Assembly (NCBI GenBank): GCA_020718065.1
Contig: DYDE01000010.1
Span: 353 to 57,099, forward strand
DNA length: 56,747 nt
Source of the DNA: Marinifilum sp.
GTDB taxonomy: Bacteria; Bacteroidota; Bacteroidia; Bacteroidales; CG2-30-32-10
Direction: 5' to 3'
Part shown: positions 9,293-21,054 of the stretch, one piece after another
Position numbering within the stretch: position 1 is the first letter of the stretch
Layout of the letters: each line of letters opens with the position of its first letter
Translations under genes and position numbers: made by a program
The notes under the pieces: model-generated
Databases searched by the model: none
Told to the model about the DNA's origin: nothing
The model's input: the letters and a program-made list of their open reading frames with translations, nothing else

Positions 9293-10591
9293 TTAAAAAA
9301 TGTAGATTACAGAAAATAATAATCTATTATTAACAATTGTTTCTGTGCTTATAACTTTCCCTTTGTTATTAAAATCATTTTTGCCGTAAGCAGCAGAAGT
9401 TTGTTCAAACTCCAAACTAAATTGCAAGAACCCTAAATCATAAATGACAGAGGGAGCTATTCTATATAAAAAAGCAATATTATTTCCAGTACCATATATG
9501 TTTTCAATGGTTTTTCCGTTACTATCTATAGGCTTATAACTAATAATATTATCATTAAAACCCAGATTCTGAGAATAACCACCAAATAAACCAAATTTCC
9601 ATTTTTTCCCATATATGGCATTTGTCCATATATAAATGTTGTTTGAAGGAGTGTAAGTTTCTCTACCACTAATACTATCAATTGATTTTACGGCATATCC
9701 ACCAGTAAGCAAATGTTCAGATAAATTTTGACCATACAATGATTTACATTTAAAAGTAAATTTGGGATAGTTGACTTTTACAAATGCTTCAATCGCATAA
9801 GTACTAAGTTTTTCATCAGTTTTATATGTTCTTTTTGTTGGGATAATTGCAGTAGTGTATAAACGGGGTTGTATGGTTTTGTAATCTAATGCAAAACCAG
9901 TAAATAAATGTGTTTTTGAATATTGAAGTTGAATATGCATATTTGGCATCAAACTCCATTTCATGTAATTTGGACTCTTAACTTCAGTTAATGGACCAGC
10001 ATTAGAATAATCGCTTTGAAATATAGCAGATGCAAATATTTTGAAATCACCCAGTTTTCTTTTAACAGATATTTGAGCACTTCTATTGAAAACCTGAAAA
10101 GGTGCACCCAGATTCATGCTCACAATAGAAGGCACAACTTCATCAATAAACAATGGATGCCAGTGCCTTCCAAGTAATAGTTCAGTTTTTGTCCATGAAA
10201 GCTTAATCCATGCTTCACGAAACCTCAAAGTAGCAGGTGCGGAAGCATTAGGGCGACCTGTGAAATCAAATTCAATAAATCCGGTAGTTTTGGCACCTAA
10301 TGCATCAGGTCCAGTTAAAAAAGTTTTAAGTCTTGAGGAAATTGCCAAGGCATTCAATGTGCCTTTTTTATTTAGATCATTTCCCGTACTATCTGATAAC
10401 TTATTCTGTGGGTACAAATTAACCAACCCTTCTAAAGCATCTACATTAATTCTACTATCGTAAAAGGCATCATATTTGACAAACCCTGCAAGCTTAACTT
10501 CAGGTTTATTTTCTTTCAATTCCTGTGCATATAATGAATTTGATATAGAAAATAAAATAACAGATAGAATTAAAAAAGTAAATTGTTTCAT
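9293..10591 (-). CDS. Outer-membrane beta-barrel (porin-like) protein
   Basis: A 432-aa protein with a clear signal peptide (MKQFTFLILSVILFSISNSLYAQ, cleavage after about residue 23; written in two parts it is MKQFTFLILSVIL then FSISNSLYAQ). The rest has alternating hydrophobic and aromatic strands, motifs such as GFIEFDFTGR, FREAWIKLSW and LLLGRHWHPLF, and ends in an aromatic residue (LFSVIYIF), as expected for a Bam-inserted barrel. It resembles porin-like proteins in which a short exit pore is built of long strands, but I cannot name the subfamily or substrate. Its place between a receptor gene and cheR is unusual. It could bring a chemoattractant into the periplasm or bind a surface ligand; this is inference. 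Confidence 0.8.
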   Translation of the reverse strand: MKQFTFLILSVILFSISNSLYAQELKENKPEVKLAGFVKYDAFYDSRINVDALEGLVNLYPQNKLSDSTGNDLNKKGTLNALAISSRLKTFLTGPDALGAKTTGFIEFDFTGRPNASAPATLRFREAWIKLSWTKTELLLGRHWHPLFIDEVVPSIVSMNLGAPFQVFNRSAQISVKRKLGDFKIFASAIFQSDYSNAGPLTEVKSPNYMKWSLMPNMHIQLQYSKTHLFTGFALDYKTIQPRLYTTAIIPTKRTYKTDEKLSTYAIEAFVKVNYPKFTFKCKSLYGQNLSEHLLTGGYAVKSIDSISGRETYTPSNNIYIWTNAIYGKKWKFGLFGGYSQNLGFNDNIISYKPIDSNGKTIENIYGTGNNIAFLYRIAPSVIYDLGFLQFSLEFEQTSAAYGKNDFNNKGKVISTETIVNNRLLFSVIYIF

Positions 10592-10666
10592 TTAGTTATA
10601 TGGTAATTAATATAATACTAATTAAATTGTTAATAGTTAAACTAATCTGAAAAATGCTAAATATTA

Positions 10667-10780
10667 TTAAAATCTTTCATAATCTGATTCTTTACTATCT
10701 TCCTGAAGATTAATAATCGTACCTTTTTTAGGAGTTTTTATCTTTTTGGAATTAGTTTGAGTTGTATTTATATTTTTTTT
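10667..10780 (-). pseudogene. Out-of-frame C-terminal tail of chemoreceptor 1
   Basis: Shifting frame at the A8 run yields a peptide beginning [15 protein letters not shown], continuing TPKKGTIINLQED, and ending SKESDYERF before TAA. The two neighbouring receptors end [21 protein letters not shown] and [19 protein letters not shown], so this is clearly the displaced tail of the same family. The shift may be a sequencing error, a real mutation, phase variation or transcriptional slippage on the A tract. Confidence 0.85.
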
Positions 10781-12984
10781 AATTGAATTTGTTGGCTTAT
10801 ATTATTCTTCTCATCAACTTTAACTTTAAAGAAGGATATCATTTCTTTCAATTGGTCAGCTTGGCTTGACAATTCTTCTGTGCCGGTTGCCATTTCTTCT
10901 GCAGCAGCGGCATTCTGTTGAGTAACTTGGTTTAATTGAGCAATAGCTGTATTAATTTGATCAGATCCTGAATTTTGTTCCATACTAGAGACTGTTATTT
11001 CCTGTACAAGACGAGCAGTTTTTTGAATATCTGGAACAATTGATTCTAAAAGCTTAACAGAACGTTCAGCAACTTCAACACTTGAAGTTGAAAGCAAATC
11101 AATTTCACCAGCCGCAACCTGACTTCTTTCAGCAAGTTTTCTAACCTCTGCTGCAACTACTGCAAACCCTTTTCCATGCTCCCCTGCTCTTGCTGCTTCA
11201 ACTGCTGCATTTAATGCTAAAATATTTGTTTGAAAAGCAATATCATTTATTATAGATATTTTAGCAGCTATTTTTTTCATTGATTCAAGCGTCTGATTTA
11301 CATTTTGACTTCCTTGTATAATATCTTCTGCTGCTTTTGCTGCAATTATTTCTGTTTGCTGAGCATTATCAGAATTTTGCTGAATATTGGCACCCATTTC
11401 TTCCATTGATGTAGATACCTCCTCAGCAGCGGCTGCTTGTTCGGATGCTCCCTGTGATACATTCTGGGCAGTTGAACTCATTTCCTGACTTGCAATAGCG
11501 ATATTATTAGTTGCTTCTTTTACTTGTGATACAATATCAGCAACTGATTTTACCATGTCAATTAAAGAAATTATTAATTCATCTTTCTCTGAACGTAGTT
11601 TTAAATCTACTGTTAAATCTCCATCTGCAATAAGTCTTGTTTTTATAATAATTTCATTTAATACATTAATAGAATTCTCCAGTGCTTTATAAATTCCATC
11701 AAACAATTGTTTTGTTTCGGCAGTATCTATATCTCCATTTTCTGTTGTTAAATTAATATCTAAGTCTCCTATTGCAAATTTCTTCAATTCTTTTGTTAAT
11801 TTTTCTGCTTCATTATTTTGATAAAGGCCTATCTTTTCTAATCTTCTCATTGCAGTTTTAATAGATGTTTGATCAATAATAAATTCATAAGCTCCTATAA
11901 TAGCACCTTCTTTATTTTTTAAAGGAGTTCCAATATATTCAATTTCTATATTCATACCACCAGGATGAGCAACAGTATTACCTTTAGCGATTTGATCAAT
12001 TTGCATCGCTTTTGATAAAGCACAATTTGCAGTTTTACAATCACCTGTTTTAAAGAAATCCAAACATTTTATTTTCGAATTAATTATTTGTTCTCCCTTT
12101 GTATTACCCAATGAGGCTCCATATTTATTTATAAAAAGAATTTCAAATTCTTTGTTAATAATTAGAAAAGGAGCTGGTATATTATCTATAAAACCAACAA
12201 CACAATCCAGCAAATTATTAGTACCCTCCATTATTTCGCGGAATTCAAAATTTATCTTATGGGTATCTCCTCGGGTTGACAATTTGCCTTCAATAGCCGA
12301 ATTAACAATTTTTTTTGTTTCTTGTAACAAGGATTTTATTATGCCTGATATGCCTGAAATTATAATATAGGATATAATCAACGATAATATCGATGCTAAA
12401 CCAAATATTATATATGTTATAGTTTGAGTATGTTTATTAATCTGATTGTTTTCGTTCATAATTTGTCTTGAAATTACCAATTGTAGATCAATAAGTTCAC
12501 TTAGTTTGCTTGTTAAAGGATCAATATTCTGATAAAGCTTATTTTGAGTAAATGCTACAAGTTCATTCATATCTTCTTTTGTAAGTATTGCTTCTAATTC
12601 TATTATTGTATTTGAAGCAATTTGCATCATTGGAATAACGTTATCAACTAGTTCTCGTTCTTTGCCTTCTATTTTTGTTAAAATATATTTGCTCCATTTT
12701 TCCTGAATTGTATTTTTTGCCTGTAAAATTGATTGTTTTCCTTCTATCCATGTAAAATTGTTATTTCGTACTTTATGTGTGGCATCAACAATAAACACAG
12801 CATATGCATCGGAAACAGCTTTTAATTGTTCTAATGGTTCTACCCTATCATAATACAATGATTCCATATTTTTTTGCAATACTCTTGCATTGTTTAAACT
12901 ATTAAACCCTATTATGATCATAAATATTAATAAAGTAATTATAAGTATTATAATTTTAACTTTGATTTTTATATGTTTAAACAT
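10768..12984 (-). CDS. Methyl-accepting chemotaxis protein 1 (4HB-HAMP-PAS-MA), tail lost by frameshift
   Basis: A 738-aa receptor. TM1 is at about 8-27, followed by a periplasmic four-helix-bundle sensor (about 30-185) and TM2 (about 188-212). A HAMP-like region follows, then a cytoplasmic PAS domain (about 258-375) with a Cys-rich motif ([18 protein letters not shown]) known from other PAS-bearing receptors. The MA signalling domain has the conserved tip region ([20 protein letters not shown]). Translation ends with QLKKI just after an A8 run (10773-10780 on the plus strand as T8). With one extra A, the frame continues for about 34 residues to a stop at 10667-10669 and gives a tail closely matching those of the next two receptors. 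The frame as read therefore lacks the likely CheR/CheB tether. Confidence 0.92.
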   Translation of the reverse strand: MFKHIKIKVKIIILIITLLIFMIIIGFNSLNNARVLQKNMESLYYDRVEPLEQLKAVSDAYAVFIVDATHKVRNNNFTWIEGKQSILQAKNTIQEKWSKYILTKIEGKERELVDNVIPMMQIASNTIIELEAILTKEDMNELVAFTQNKLYQNIDPLTSKLSELIDLQLVISRQIMNENNQINKHTQTITYIIFGLASILSLIISYIIISGISGIIKSLLQETKKIVNSAIEGKLSTRGDTHKINFEFREIMEGTNNLLDCVVGFIDNIPAPFLIINKEFEILFINKYGASLGNTKGEQIINSKIKCLDFFKTGDCKTANCALSKAMQIDQIAKGNTVAHPGGMNIEIEYIGTPLKNKEGAIIGAYEFIIDQTSIKTAMRRLEKIGLYQNNEAEKLTKELKKFAIGDLDINLTTENGDIDTAETKQLFDGIYKALENSINVLNEIIIKTRLIADGDLTVDLKLRSEKDELIISLIDMVKSVADIVSQVKEATNNIAIASQEMSSTAQNVSQGASEQAAAAEEVSTSMEEMGANIQQNSDNAQQTEIIAAKAAEDIIQGSQNVNQTLESMKKIAAKISIINDIAFQTNILALNAAVEAARAGEHGKGFAVVAAEVRKLAERSQVAAGEIDLLSTSSVEVAERSVKLLESIVPDIQKTARLVQEITVSSMEQNSGSDQINTAIAQLNQVTQQNAAAAEEMATGTEELSSQADQLKEMISFFKVKVDEKNNISQQIQLKKI

Positions 12985-13109
12985 AATTATTCCTCTAGGT
13001 TTTTAATTAATAATAATTTAATTTGACTTTTATTTTGATTTATTTACATTTAGATTATTTGAGTTTTGCTTAAAATATATTATTTACATTTCTTTTAATT
13101 ACATTATAA

Positions 13110-15734
13110 TTAAAATTTTTCAAATTCATCATCCTTCGTATTTTCTTTCATATTAAGAAACATTCCTGTTTTCTTAGTTTTTAAGTTTGCATTTTCAGTA
13201 AAATACTTTGTTTGAACAGGTCTTTTTTGGTTTTGTGGAAGTTTTGTTTTAGTTGTATTTATTTCTTTATTATGAACTTTGAAAAAAGCAACCATTTCCT
13301 TTAATTGATCGGACTGACTTGCTAGTTCTTCAGTGCTTGTTGCCATTTCTTCAGCTGCCGCAGCATTTTGTTGTGTAACCAAATTTAACTGATTGATAGC
13401 ATTGTTTATTTGATCAGCTCCTGAGTTTTGTTCTAGACTGGCTGCAGTAATTTCTTGAACCAATCTTGCTGTTTTTTGAATATCAGGAACTATAGATGCC
13501 AATAGTTTTCCTGATTCTTCAGCTATCTGAACACTTGTTTTAGACAATACATTTATTTCAGCAGCAGCTATTTGGCTTCTTTCGGCAAGTTTTCTTACTT
13601 CGGCAGCAACTACAGCAAATCCTTTGCCATGCTCACCTGCTCTTGCAGCTTCAACTGCTGCATTTAGAGCCAATATATTTGTTTGAAAGGCAATATCACC
13701 TATTATTGAGACTTTATCGGCAATTTTTTTCATTGAATCAACAGTTTTATTTACATTTTTACTGCCAATTAAAATATCTTCAGCAGCCTTTGCAGCAATT
13801 GTTTCTGTTTGCTGAGCGTTATCTGTGTTCTGCTGAATATTTGCAGCCATTTCTTCCATTGATGCTGAAACTTCTTCTGCAGAAGCTGCTTGTTCGGAAG
13901 CACCCTGAGATACTTGCTGAGAATTAGAGCTCATTTCCATTGTAGCTCCTGCTATATTTTCTGTTGAAATTTGAACCTGGTTAACAATATTCGAGAAGGA
14001 TGCAATCATTCCAATTAACGCATCTATTAATTCATCATTTTCTGATCGCTTTATAAATTCTATTGTAAGATCCCCATCAGCTACTTTCTTAGATTTTCCA
14101 ATGATATCATTAAAAGCATTGATAAGAGAATTTAAATTGTTTTTAATTTTATTGAATTCTCCTCTGTAATCTTCTGTTATTAAAGGAGGCATATCCCCTT
14201 TAGAGATTCTGTCAACATAATCTGCCGCATTCATCATCGGAATTGTTAGATTTTCAATAACATCACCCATGCCCTTAACAATTTCAAAAAAAGCTCCTTT
14301 GTGTTTTGATACATCAACATTGATGCTTAATGAGCCTTCAAAAGAGGCAACACGCATAGTTTTAATATCTTCATTCATCAGTTCTATGGCAACAATACAT
14401 TGGTTAAGATTGTTCTTAAGGGTATTGAAATCTCCATTATAATTATCAGTTATTTTTTCTGGAATATCACCTTTTGAAATTCTATCAACATAATCAGCAG
14501 CAGTATTTAGTGGTATAATAACAGCATCAAGCACTTTGTTGAATCCATCAACTATTGGCACAAATTCAGCACTTAAATTTTTCGAACTAGAACGTTTTTT
14601 CAAATTCCCATTTAAAGCATTTTCAATAAGACTTGAGGTTTCACTTTCAAGACGCTTAATGTTTGATGTAGTTATTCGTGATAAATAATATGTTGTTAAT
14701 GACAAGGCTATTAAAAGGACTATACAAAACAAAATAATAAAATTTCTTTGCTTATATACAGGTCCAAGGAAATCTTCTTCATATACTCCAAGTGCAACAA
14801 TCCACTTCATAGGTGCAAAAAATTTAAAATAAGCAGTTTTCGGCTTAGCAAAATTCTCTCCTGGATTTTTCCAATCATAGCTTACTTCTCCATTTTTTTT
14901 AGCACATATTTCCTGAATATAAAACCTTCCATTATCGTCTTTAGATTCCCATATGTTTGAACCCTCCAATTTAGGATGAATTATCAGTTTCCCAACTGTA
15001 TCAATTACATAGAAATAACTGCCTTCACCCACCTTAAGCGATAATAATTGCTCACGTATAGCTGAATGCAGGTTATCCGATTGTCCCACATATAAAGCAC
15101 CTACCACATTTTTTTTAATATCATACAAAGGTCTGTAACCTGTTAATATCCATTTACCAAAAACATTAGCAAGCCCTGTATATTCCCTTCCCTGTGAAAT
15201 AGCTTCATATACTGGTGAAGTTTTTGGTATATAAGTTAAAACAGCTCTGTTATTTGTTTCGTCTTTTACATTTGTGGAAACACGAACCAATCCTTCGTTT
15301 GCTAGATAAAAAATAGTTGCTGTTCCACCAGTTAATTTAGAGATATCATCAACAATTTCTGTTGAATTGAAAACATCTTTTCCATTATATATCAAACTAC
15401 CCATTTTAATATTTGCAGTTTCTTTTGTATTCTGATTTTTAATTGCAAAAACCTTTGGATTACTTTCATTTAAAATAATATTGCCTTTAAAAAAGGTTTC
15501 AGCTAAATTTAAATTACTTTTGATTAAAGCAATATTATTTTTATATGCAACTTCTACATTGCCATAACCAGAGTTAAGTAAAAGCATATTGTCTTTCATC
15601 ATAATATTTGACATTATCCTAGCAGAGTCTCGTGTTAAAAACCATGTAAATATTGTTAAAGTAACTAAAAGAGTGCCTACAATAGCTATGAACATTCTTG
15701 TTCCCAGCCTTAAGTTTTTAAATTTCTTGACCAT
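13110..15734 (-). CDS. Methyl-accepting chemotaxis protein 2 (Cache sensor, poly-HAMP, MA)
   Basis: An 874-aa receptor. TM1 is at about 13-31. The periplasmic region to about 330 is Cache-type, with features of the Cache3/Cache2 fusion group ([63 protein letters not shown]). TM2 is at about 334-352. At least three HAMP-like modules follow, two with the repeated phrase [12 protein letters not shown]. The MA domain (about 580-830) has methylation helices and the conserved tip [18 protein letters not shown]. The C-terminus DDEFEKF fits the aromatic-x-x-aromatic pentapeptide tether that recruits CheR and CheB in other bacteria. It lies 99 bp after receptor 3 and 125 bp before receptor 1. Confidence 0.95.
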   Translation of the reverse strand: MVKKFKNLRLGTRMFIAIVGTLLVTLTIFTWFLTRDSARIMSNIMMKDNMLLLNSGYGNVEVAYKNNIALIKSNLNLAETFFKGNIILNESNPKVFAIKNQNTKETANIKMGSLIYNGKDVFNSTEIVDDISKLTGGTATIFYLANEGLVRVSTNVKDETNNRAVLTYIPKTSPVYEAISQGREYTGLANVFGKWILTGYRPLYDIKKNVVGALYVGQSDNLHSAIREQLLSLKVGEGSYFYVIDTVGKLIIHPKLEGSNIWESKDDNGRFYIQEICAKKNGEVSYDWKNPGENFAKPKTAYFKFFAPMKWIVALGVYEEDFLGPVYKQRNFIILFCIVLLIALSLTTYYLSRITTSNIKRLESETSSLIENALNGNLKKRSSSKNLSAEFVPIVDGFNKVLDAVIIPLNTAADYVDRISKGDIPEKITDNYNGDFNTLKNNLNQCIVAIELMNEDIKTMRVASFEGSLSINVDVSKHKGAFFEIVKGMGDVIENLTIPMMNAADYVDRISKGDMPPLITEDYRGEFNKIKNNLNSLINAFNDIIGKSKKVADGDLTIEFIKRSENDELIDALIGMIASFSNIVNQVQISTENIAGATMEMSSNSQQVSQGASEQAASAEEVSASMEEMAANIQQNTDNAQQTETIAAKAAEDILIGSKNVNKTVDSMKKIADKVSIIGDIAFQTNILALNAAVEAARAGEHGKGFAVVAAEVRKLAERSQIAAAEINVLSKTSVQIAEESGKLLASIVPDIQKTARLVQEITAASLEQNSGADQINNAINQLNLVTQQNAAAAEEMATSTEELASQSDQLKEMVAFFKVHNKEINTTKTKLPQNQKRPVQTKYFTENANLKTKKTGMFLNMKENTKDDEFEKF

Positions 15735-15833
15735 ATCTTTATATATTAAAATTAATAATCTTTTCTTTTCAGAAATTAAATTGATTTTTTGTTATTAATT
15801 GAATGAAAAAAAATATCAAATCAATTAATAATT

Positions 15834-18332
15834 TCAAAATTTTTCAAAATCATCTTCTTTCATATTAATAATTGTGCCAGTTTTCTTGGTTTTGAAGTTT
15901 GCATTTTGAGTTGAATGATTTGCTGAGGTGTTTTTGCTTTGTTGTTGTTTAAATTTTGTAACATTTTTTTCTTCATTGTGAACTTTGAAAAAAGCAACCA
16001 TCTCCCTTAGTTGATCAGACTGACTTGCTAGTTCTTCAGTACTTGTCGCCATTTCTTCTGCTGCCGCTGCATTTTGTTGTGTAACCAAATTTAACTGATT
16101 GATAGCATTGTTAATTTGATCCGCTCCGGAATTTTGTTCTAGACTGGCTACTGTAATTTCCTGAACCAATCTTGCTGTTTTTTGAATATCTGGTACTATA
16201 GACGCCAATAGTTTCCCCGATTCTTCTGCAATCTGTACACTACCTTTAGACAATATATTAATTTCAGCAGCAGCAATTTGAGTTCTTTCAGCAAGTTTTC
16301 TAACTTCCGCTGCAACAACTGCAAAGCCTCTACCATGCTCCCCTGCTCTTGCAGCTTCAACTGCAGCATTTAGTGCTAAAATATTTGTTTGAAAGGCAAT
16401 ATCACCAATAATTGAAACTTTATCAGCAATTTTTTTCATTGAATCAACAGTTTCATTAACATTTTTACTGCCAACTAAAATATCATTTGCTGCCTTTGTT
16501 GCTATTTTTTCAGTTTGTTGGGCATTATTATTATTATTTTGAATATTTGCAGCCATTTCTTCCATTGACGCAGAAACCTGCTCTGAAGAAGCAGCTTGTT
16601 CGGAAGCACCCTGAGATACCTGCTGAGAATTAGAGCTCATTTCCATTGTAGCTCCTGCAATATTTTCTGTTGAAATTTGAACCTGTTCAACAATATTTGA
16701 GAAGAAGGAAATCATGTCAATTAATGCTATTATTAATTCATCATTGTTTGAACGTTTTGTAAATTCAACTGTAAGATCGCCTTCTGCTACTGTTTTAGAT
16801 TTGTCAATGATGTCATTAATAGATTTAATAAGAGAATTTAAATTATTTTTTATTTTATTAAACTCACCCTTGTATTCTTCTGTTATTTTCTCAGGTATAT
16901 CACCTTTTGATATTCTGTCAATATATTCAGCAGCCTTATTTAAAGGATTAATAACAGCATCTAATGTATTATTAAATCCATAAATAACTTTTTTAAACTC
17001 TGGGTTTTTGTATTTGTCTGCATTTGCTCTCAATGCCAGATTACCGTTAACTGCAGATTCCGAAAGAATACTGACTTCGTTTATTAGTTCATTAAGAGGA
17101 TTTAAAATGGAATCAAGTGTATAATTTATTCCATTAATAGCTTGTGCATAAGAACCATTATGTTTTAACAAATCGGCTCTTTTCTCATAATTTCCTTCAA
17201 TAGCAGCATTTGAGAGAATATATATATCATCTATTAAAAATTTTAATTTTTCACTAACTGTCTGAAAGGCATTTGATAGCGTTTTAATTTCTTTTGTTTT
17301 TGATTGAACGTAAATTAAATCAATTTCTCCTTTTGCAATTTTATCCGCATTTTTAACTAAAAGTTTAATAGGTTTAAGAATAGTTTTAACAAGAATAATT
17401 CTTATTAAGAATAATATCACTACACACAATATGATAGCAATTATTGAAATATAAGAACTTATTTGACCAGCCAAAGTATTAATTATGTCTATTTTTTCTC
17501 CCATAAAAAGCATTCCAACAACTTTATTGTTAGAAGATGTCAGAGGTAAATATGCGGCTTTGTATTTAGATCCTCTTATAGTTGACTCACCGTAATATGC
17601 AATTCCATCTTCAAGAACTGATTTTTCAATTGTTGGGTTTCCCAGTTTAGTTCCAATAATTCTTTGATTTAATTCATCTTTAATAGTAGTCATTAAACGC
17701 TGACTTCCAAAAAACACGGTTGCTTCATTTCCTGTTTGTTTTTTTATTCTGTCAACAAAGTTTTCGTTGTTAAGCGATTGACCTAAAAGAATTGCTCCTA
17801 TTATTTTCCCTTTTTCGTTTCTTAATGGTGATGAAGCAAGAATTAATAGTGGTATTTTGGAAGTTGTTTCAACTCCTGAAGATTTTATACCTTGCAATGC
17901 TTTTAAAACCATGTAATGATCTTTCATATTAACTCCATTTTCTGTTTTATCATGAGCGCATGATATTACATTGCCAGAAGTATCTGTAACAAGAAAGTAA
18001 TCCATCTCAAAAGATTTCATTGCAGTATGACCTAAATCACTTATAGTAATTGCATTTTTTTCTAGTAATGCCTTGCTGAGTCTGGCAGAATTTTCAAACC
18101 AGTCTAAGTTGTTTAAGGTTCTTGTTTTCATATTATCAACCTCTTCAGACATAAATTTTGACTTACTTGAAACAGCATCCTGAAAATAAGATTTTAGATT
18201 TTTACTGGTCGAACTATATGCAATAATTATAATTACAACTAATAATAGTATTACAAAACCAAAAATTGGCAATAATATTCTATTTGTTAATGTTCTGCCT
18301 TGAAATAAGTTATTTAAATTTACTGCTTTCAT
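15834..18332 (-). CDS. Methyl-accepting chemotaxis protein 3 (double Cache, poly-HAMP, MA)
   Basis: An 832-aa receptor with TM1 (about 17-39), a periplasmic double-Cache-like sensor (about 40-285; [39 protein letters not shown]) and TM2 (about 290-315). HAMP-like repeats follow ([12 protein letters not shown] and relatives), then an MA domain nearly identical to that of receptor 2 ([36 protein letters not shown]). The C-terminal tail ends DDFEKF, the intact version of the tail displaced in receptor 1. The close similarity of the receptor 2 and 3 signalling domains points to recent gene duplication with divergence of the sensor. It is the first receptor gene after cheW in the operon. Confidence 0.95.
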   Translation of the reverse strand: MKAVNLNNLFQGRTLTNRILLPIFGFVILLLVVIIIIAYSSTSKNLKSYFQDAVSSKSKFMSEEVDNMKTRTLNNLDWFENSARLSKALLEKNAITISDLGHTAMKSFEMDYFLVTDTSGNVISCAHDKTENGVNMKDHYMVLKALQGIKSSGVETTSKIPLLILASSPLRNEKGKIIGAILLGQSLNNENFVDRIKKQTGNEATVFFGSQRLMTTIKDELNQRIIGTKLGNPTIEKSVLEDGIAYYGESTIRGSKYKAAYLPLTSSNNKVVGMLFMGEKIDIINTLAGQISSYISIIAIILCVVILFLIRIILVKTILKPIKLLVKNADKIAKGEIDLIYVQSKTKEIKTLSNAFQTVSEKLKFLIDDIYILSNAAIEGNYEKRADLLKHNGSYAQAINGINYTLDSILNPLNELINEVSILSESAVNGNLALRANADKYKNPEFKKVIYGFNNTLDAVINPLNKAAEYIDRISKGDIPEKITEEYKGEFNKIKNNLNSLIKSINDIIDKSKTVAEGDLTVEFTKRSNNDELIIALIDMISFFSNIVEQVQISTENIAGATMEMSSNSQQVSQGASEQAASSEQVSASMEEMAANIQNNNNNAQQTEKIATKAANDILVGSKNVNETVDSMKKIADKVSIIGDIAFQTNILALNAAVEAARAGEHGRGFAVVAAEVRKLAERTQIAAAEINILSKGSVQIAEESGKLLASIVPDIQKTARLVQEITVASLEQNSGADQINNAINQLNLVTQQNAAAAEEMATSTEELASQSDQLREMVAFFKVHNEEKNVTKFKQQQSKNTSANHSTQNANFKTKKTGTIINMKEDDFEKF

Positions 18333-18420
18333 AATATAATGATTTTTAAAATAATATAATATTAATAAACCATAGCATGAACTTAGTTTTGTAATTAAAA
18401 AAATGTAAAAAAAAACCTAG

Positions 18421-18921
18421 TTAATTTTTCAATTTATCGAGAGAGTCTTTGACAATACTTAATTCTTCGCTTGAAAATACTTTATCCATATCAAGAATCA
18501 TAATAAAATCATCACCTGATTTGGTAATACCTTCAATAAATTCAGATTTGTATTTACTTCCTATATTTGGTGGAGGCAGAATGTTTGCTGGCTCAACTTC
18601 AAGCACTTCCTGAACAGCATCAACCAAAGCTCCAACAATTACCGATTCCCCTTCCAGATCTATATCTAAAACAATAATACAAGTATTAACAGAAAAATCA
18701 GAAATTTTTAGTCCGAACTTTAATCTTGTATCAATAACCGGTAATACAGTTCCTCTTAAATTCATTACACCAAGCATATAATCTGGTGATTTTGGAACTT
18801 TTGTAATCTTAGTCATTTCAAGAATATTGAGTACCTTGCTAACATGAGCTGCAAACAATTCATCTTCCAGTTTAAATGATAGGTAAGAATTGCTTATTGA
18901 TTTAATATCATCAGAATTCAT
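18421..18921 (-). CDS. cheW: CheW chemotaxis coupling protein
   Basis: A 166-aa protein with a single CheW/SH3-like domain spanning almost the full length. Recognisable parts are YLSFKLEDELFAAHVSKVLNI, MLGVMNLRGTVLPVIDTRLKFG and the C-terminal FIEGITKSGDDFIMILDMDKVF. It bridges receptors and CheA in the array. It lies 42 bp downstream of cheA and 88 bp upstream of receptor 3. Confidence 0.97.
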   Translation of the reverse strand: MNSDDIKSISNSYLSFKLEDELFAAHVSKVLNILEMTKITKVPKSPDYMLGVMNLRGTVLPVIDTRLKFGLKISDFSVNTCIIVLDIDLEGESVIVGALVDAVQEVLEVEPANILPPPNIGSKYKSEFIEGITKSGDDFIMILDMDKVFSSEELSIVKDSLDKLKN

Positions 18922-18963
18922 TATAAACCTCCAATTTTATTTATATTTTTATTTATTTTGAAT

Positions 18964-21054
18964 TTATTTTTCGTTAGAAAAACGTTTAATTATTTTATTT
19001 GTATCAAAAACAAGAGCAATTGTTCCATCTCCCAAAATAGAAGCTCCAGAAATCAATTCCTGATTTTTAAACGATTTCCCTAAAGGCTTTAAAACTGCCT
19101 GATATTGGCCAATAATTGAATCAACAGCAAGTCCTATAGAAGTACCTTCATAATTAACAAGAACAATTTGTTCTGTTTTTGGTGCTGGTGAATCATCTTC
19201 CATTGCAAATTCATCTCGAAGATAATAGAAAGGATATCGCATATTGTCTAATACAACAAAATTATTAAAAGCATTTTTCAGTATTTGATGTTCAACTGCA
19301 TATATTCTAATTACAGCAGAAAGAGGTATTACGAATTGAGTGTCGACAACTTTTACAAGCAATCCATCAATAATAGAAAGTGTCAGTGGGAGTGTTATTG
19401 TTATTGTAGTACCTTTATTGACTTCTGATTCAATTTCAACATCACCACGTATTTCTGTAATTTTTCTTTTAACCACATCCATCCCCACTCCTCTTCCCGA
19501 AACATCTGTTACTTTAGTTGCAGTTGAAAATCCAGGTAAAAATAACAGCTCAAATATTTCTTTTCTAGAGAGGACTGTATCATTATTTATTAAACCTTTA
19601 CTTATAGCTTTTAATCTTATCTTTTCCGAATCAATACCAGCACCATCATCTTGGATTTTAATAATTACATTTGCACCTGAATAAAAAGCTTTCAGTTGAA
19701 TTTGACCCTGTATAGGTTTATTTAACTTTTTTCTTTCTGTTAGCCCTTCTATTCCATGATCAAGACTATTCCTAAGAATATGCATAATAGGATCTGTAAT
19801 GCTTTCAATAATGCTTTTGTCTAATTCTGTTTCTGCACCTTCAATTGTAAATGAAACATCCTTTTTTAATTCAGCAGACAAATCTCTTACCAGTCTTTGA
19901 AAACGAGTTAAAACACTTTCTAAAGGAATTAAACAAATTGAAAATGCATTATCTCTTAGATTTCTTGAAATTTTTTCGATATTTTCTGCAATGGATATAA
20001 GTTCAGCAGAATTGCTATGTTCGGCAAACAAACTAAGTCTTGCTTGTGTGGTTACCAGTTCACTAACAAAATTCATAAGTTGATCTAATTTGTTGGCCGA
20101 TACACGAATACTTGAAATTTGATTGTTTTCAACATTCAATTTTGCTTTCTTTTCCTTTAAAGATAACGAGAAATTTTCAATTTTTTTTGTTTGATAGAGA
20201 GATGAAGTTAATTGCTTAATTTCAGAAACACTAAATTTATTAGCTTTCAGAGATAAAGCATCAATTTTTTTTTGAAATTCAGTGTTTTCTAAAATATTAA
20301 GATCGCAAATTTTTTCAATTTCAAGTTTACAATGATCCTCAATAAACATAAAAACATCCTTAATATTATTTTTGTCAGATGTTGTAGCAATGTATATTTC
20401 CCAATATAAATAACATAAATTTGGATTAATGTTTTCTATCTCAGGAACTTTATTTAAACGTGGGTAAATTTTGCATTTACCAAGCTGGTTAATTTCTTCA
20501 ACAATAAATAAGGGATTGTTTCCATATTTTAAAATATCTTCATCTGGTTGAAAATAAATATAATATGTAAATACCTGATCAGTAGATGCAATATTTTCGG
20601 ATTCAGATATTGGACTATCCTGATTGGCTGTATTGCTATTAGATTCTTCTTCTACATTTCGTGTACTTTTATAACTTTCAATAAATATTGAACTTGTAAT
20701 ACTCTCGATAAGCATTTCAATTTCTTTATCTAATTTCTCATTTTGCTCATTGCCGCTTAATATAAGCTTTTTAAGATGATCAACTGCTTTGAATGTAATA
20801 TTAAGCAACTCTGCAGAAACATGTAGTTTGTTACTTCTAACCAAATCATACAAAGATTCCAGATGGTGTGTAAATTTATCCATCTTAGTAAATCCAAACA
20901 TTGCACTACCACCTTTTAAAGAGTGCATTGTTCTGAATATTTGCTCAATTAATGCTTTATCATTAGGTGATTTTTCTAATTTGAGCAAAGTTTTTTCCAA
21001 TTCATTGATCAAATCGTTGGCTTCATCAATGAATTTTTTCTTGAATTGCTCCAT
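18964..21054 (-). CDS. cheA: CheA chemotaxis histidine kinase
   Basis: A 696-aa kinase. The N-terminal Hpt (P1) domain has phosphoacceptor His44 (MHSLKGGSAMFGF). Residues about 160-255 form an intervening domain with alternating strand and helix character, in the P2 position where CheY usually binds. P3 dimerisation (about 320-385; SANKLDQLMNFVSELVTTQARL), the HATPase P4 (HILRNSLDHGIEG, GFSTATKVTDVSGRGVGMD) and a CheW-like P5 (about 555-690) follow. It autophosphorylates under receptor control and passes phosphate to CheY and CheB. Its ATG shares one base with the cheY stop (TAATG), so the two are translationally coupled. Confidence 0.97.
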   Translation of the reverse strand: MEQFKKKFIDEANDLINELEKTLLKLEKSPNDKALIEQIFRTMHSLKGGSAMFGFTKMDKFTHHLESLYDLVRSNKLHVSAELLNITFKAVDHLKKLILSGNEQNEKLDKEIEMLIESITSSIFIESYKSTRNVEEESNSNTANQDSPISESENIASTDQVFTYYIYFQPDEDILKYGNNPLFIVEEINQLGKCKIYPRLNKVPEIENINPNLCYLYWEIYIATTSDKNNIKDVFMFIEDHCKLEIEKICDLNILENTEFQKKIDALSLKANKFSVSEIKQLTSSLYQTKKIENFSLSLKEKKAKLNVENNQISSIRVSANKLDQLMNFVSELVTTQARLSLFAEHSNSAELISIAENIEKISRNLRDNAFSICLIPLESVLTRFQRLVRDLSAELKKDVSFTIEGAETELDKSIIESITDPIMHILRNSLDHGIEGLTERKKLNKPIQGQIQLKAFYSGANVIIKIQDDGAGIDSEKIRLKAISKGLINNDTVLSRKEIFELLFLPGFSTATKVTDVSGRGVGMDVVKRKITEIRGDVEIESEVNKGTTITITLPLTLSIIDGLLVKVVDTQFVIPLSAVIRIYAVEHQILKNAFNNFVVLDNMRYPFYYLRDEFAMEDDSPAPKTEQIVLVNYEGTSIGLAVDSIIGQYQAVLKPLGKSFKNQELISGASILGDGTIALVFDTNKIIKRFSNEK

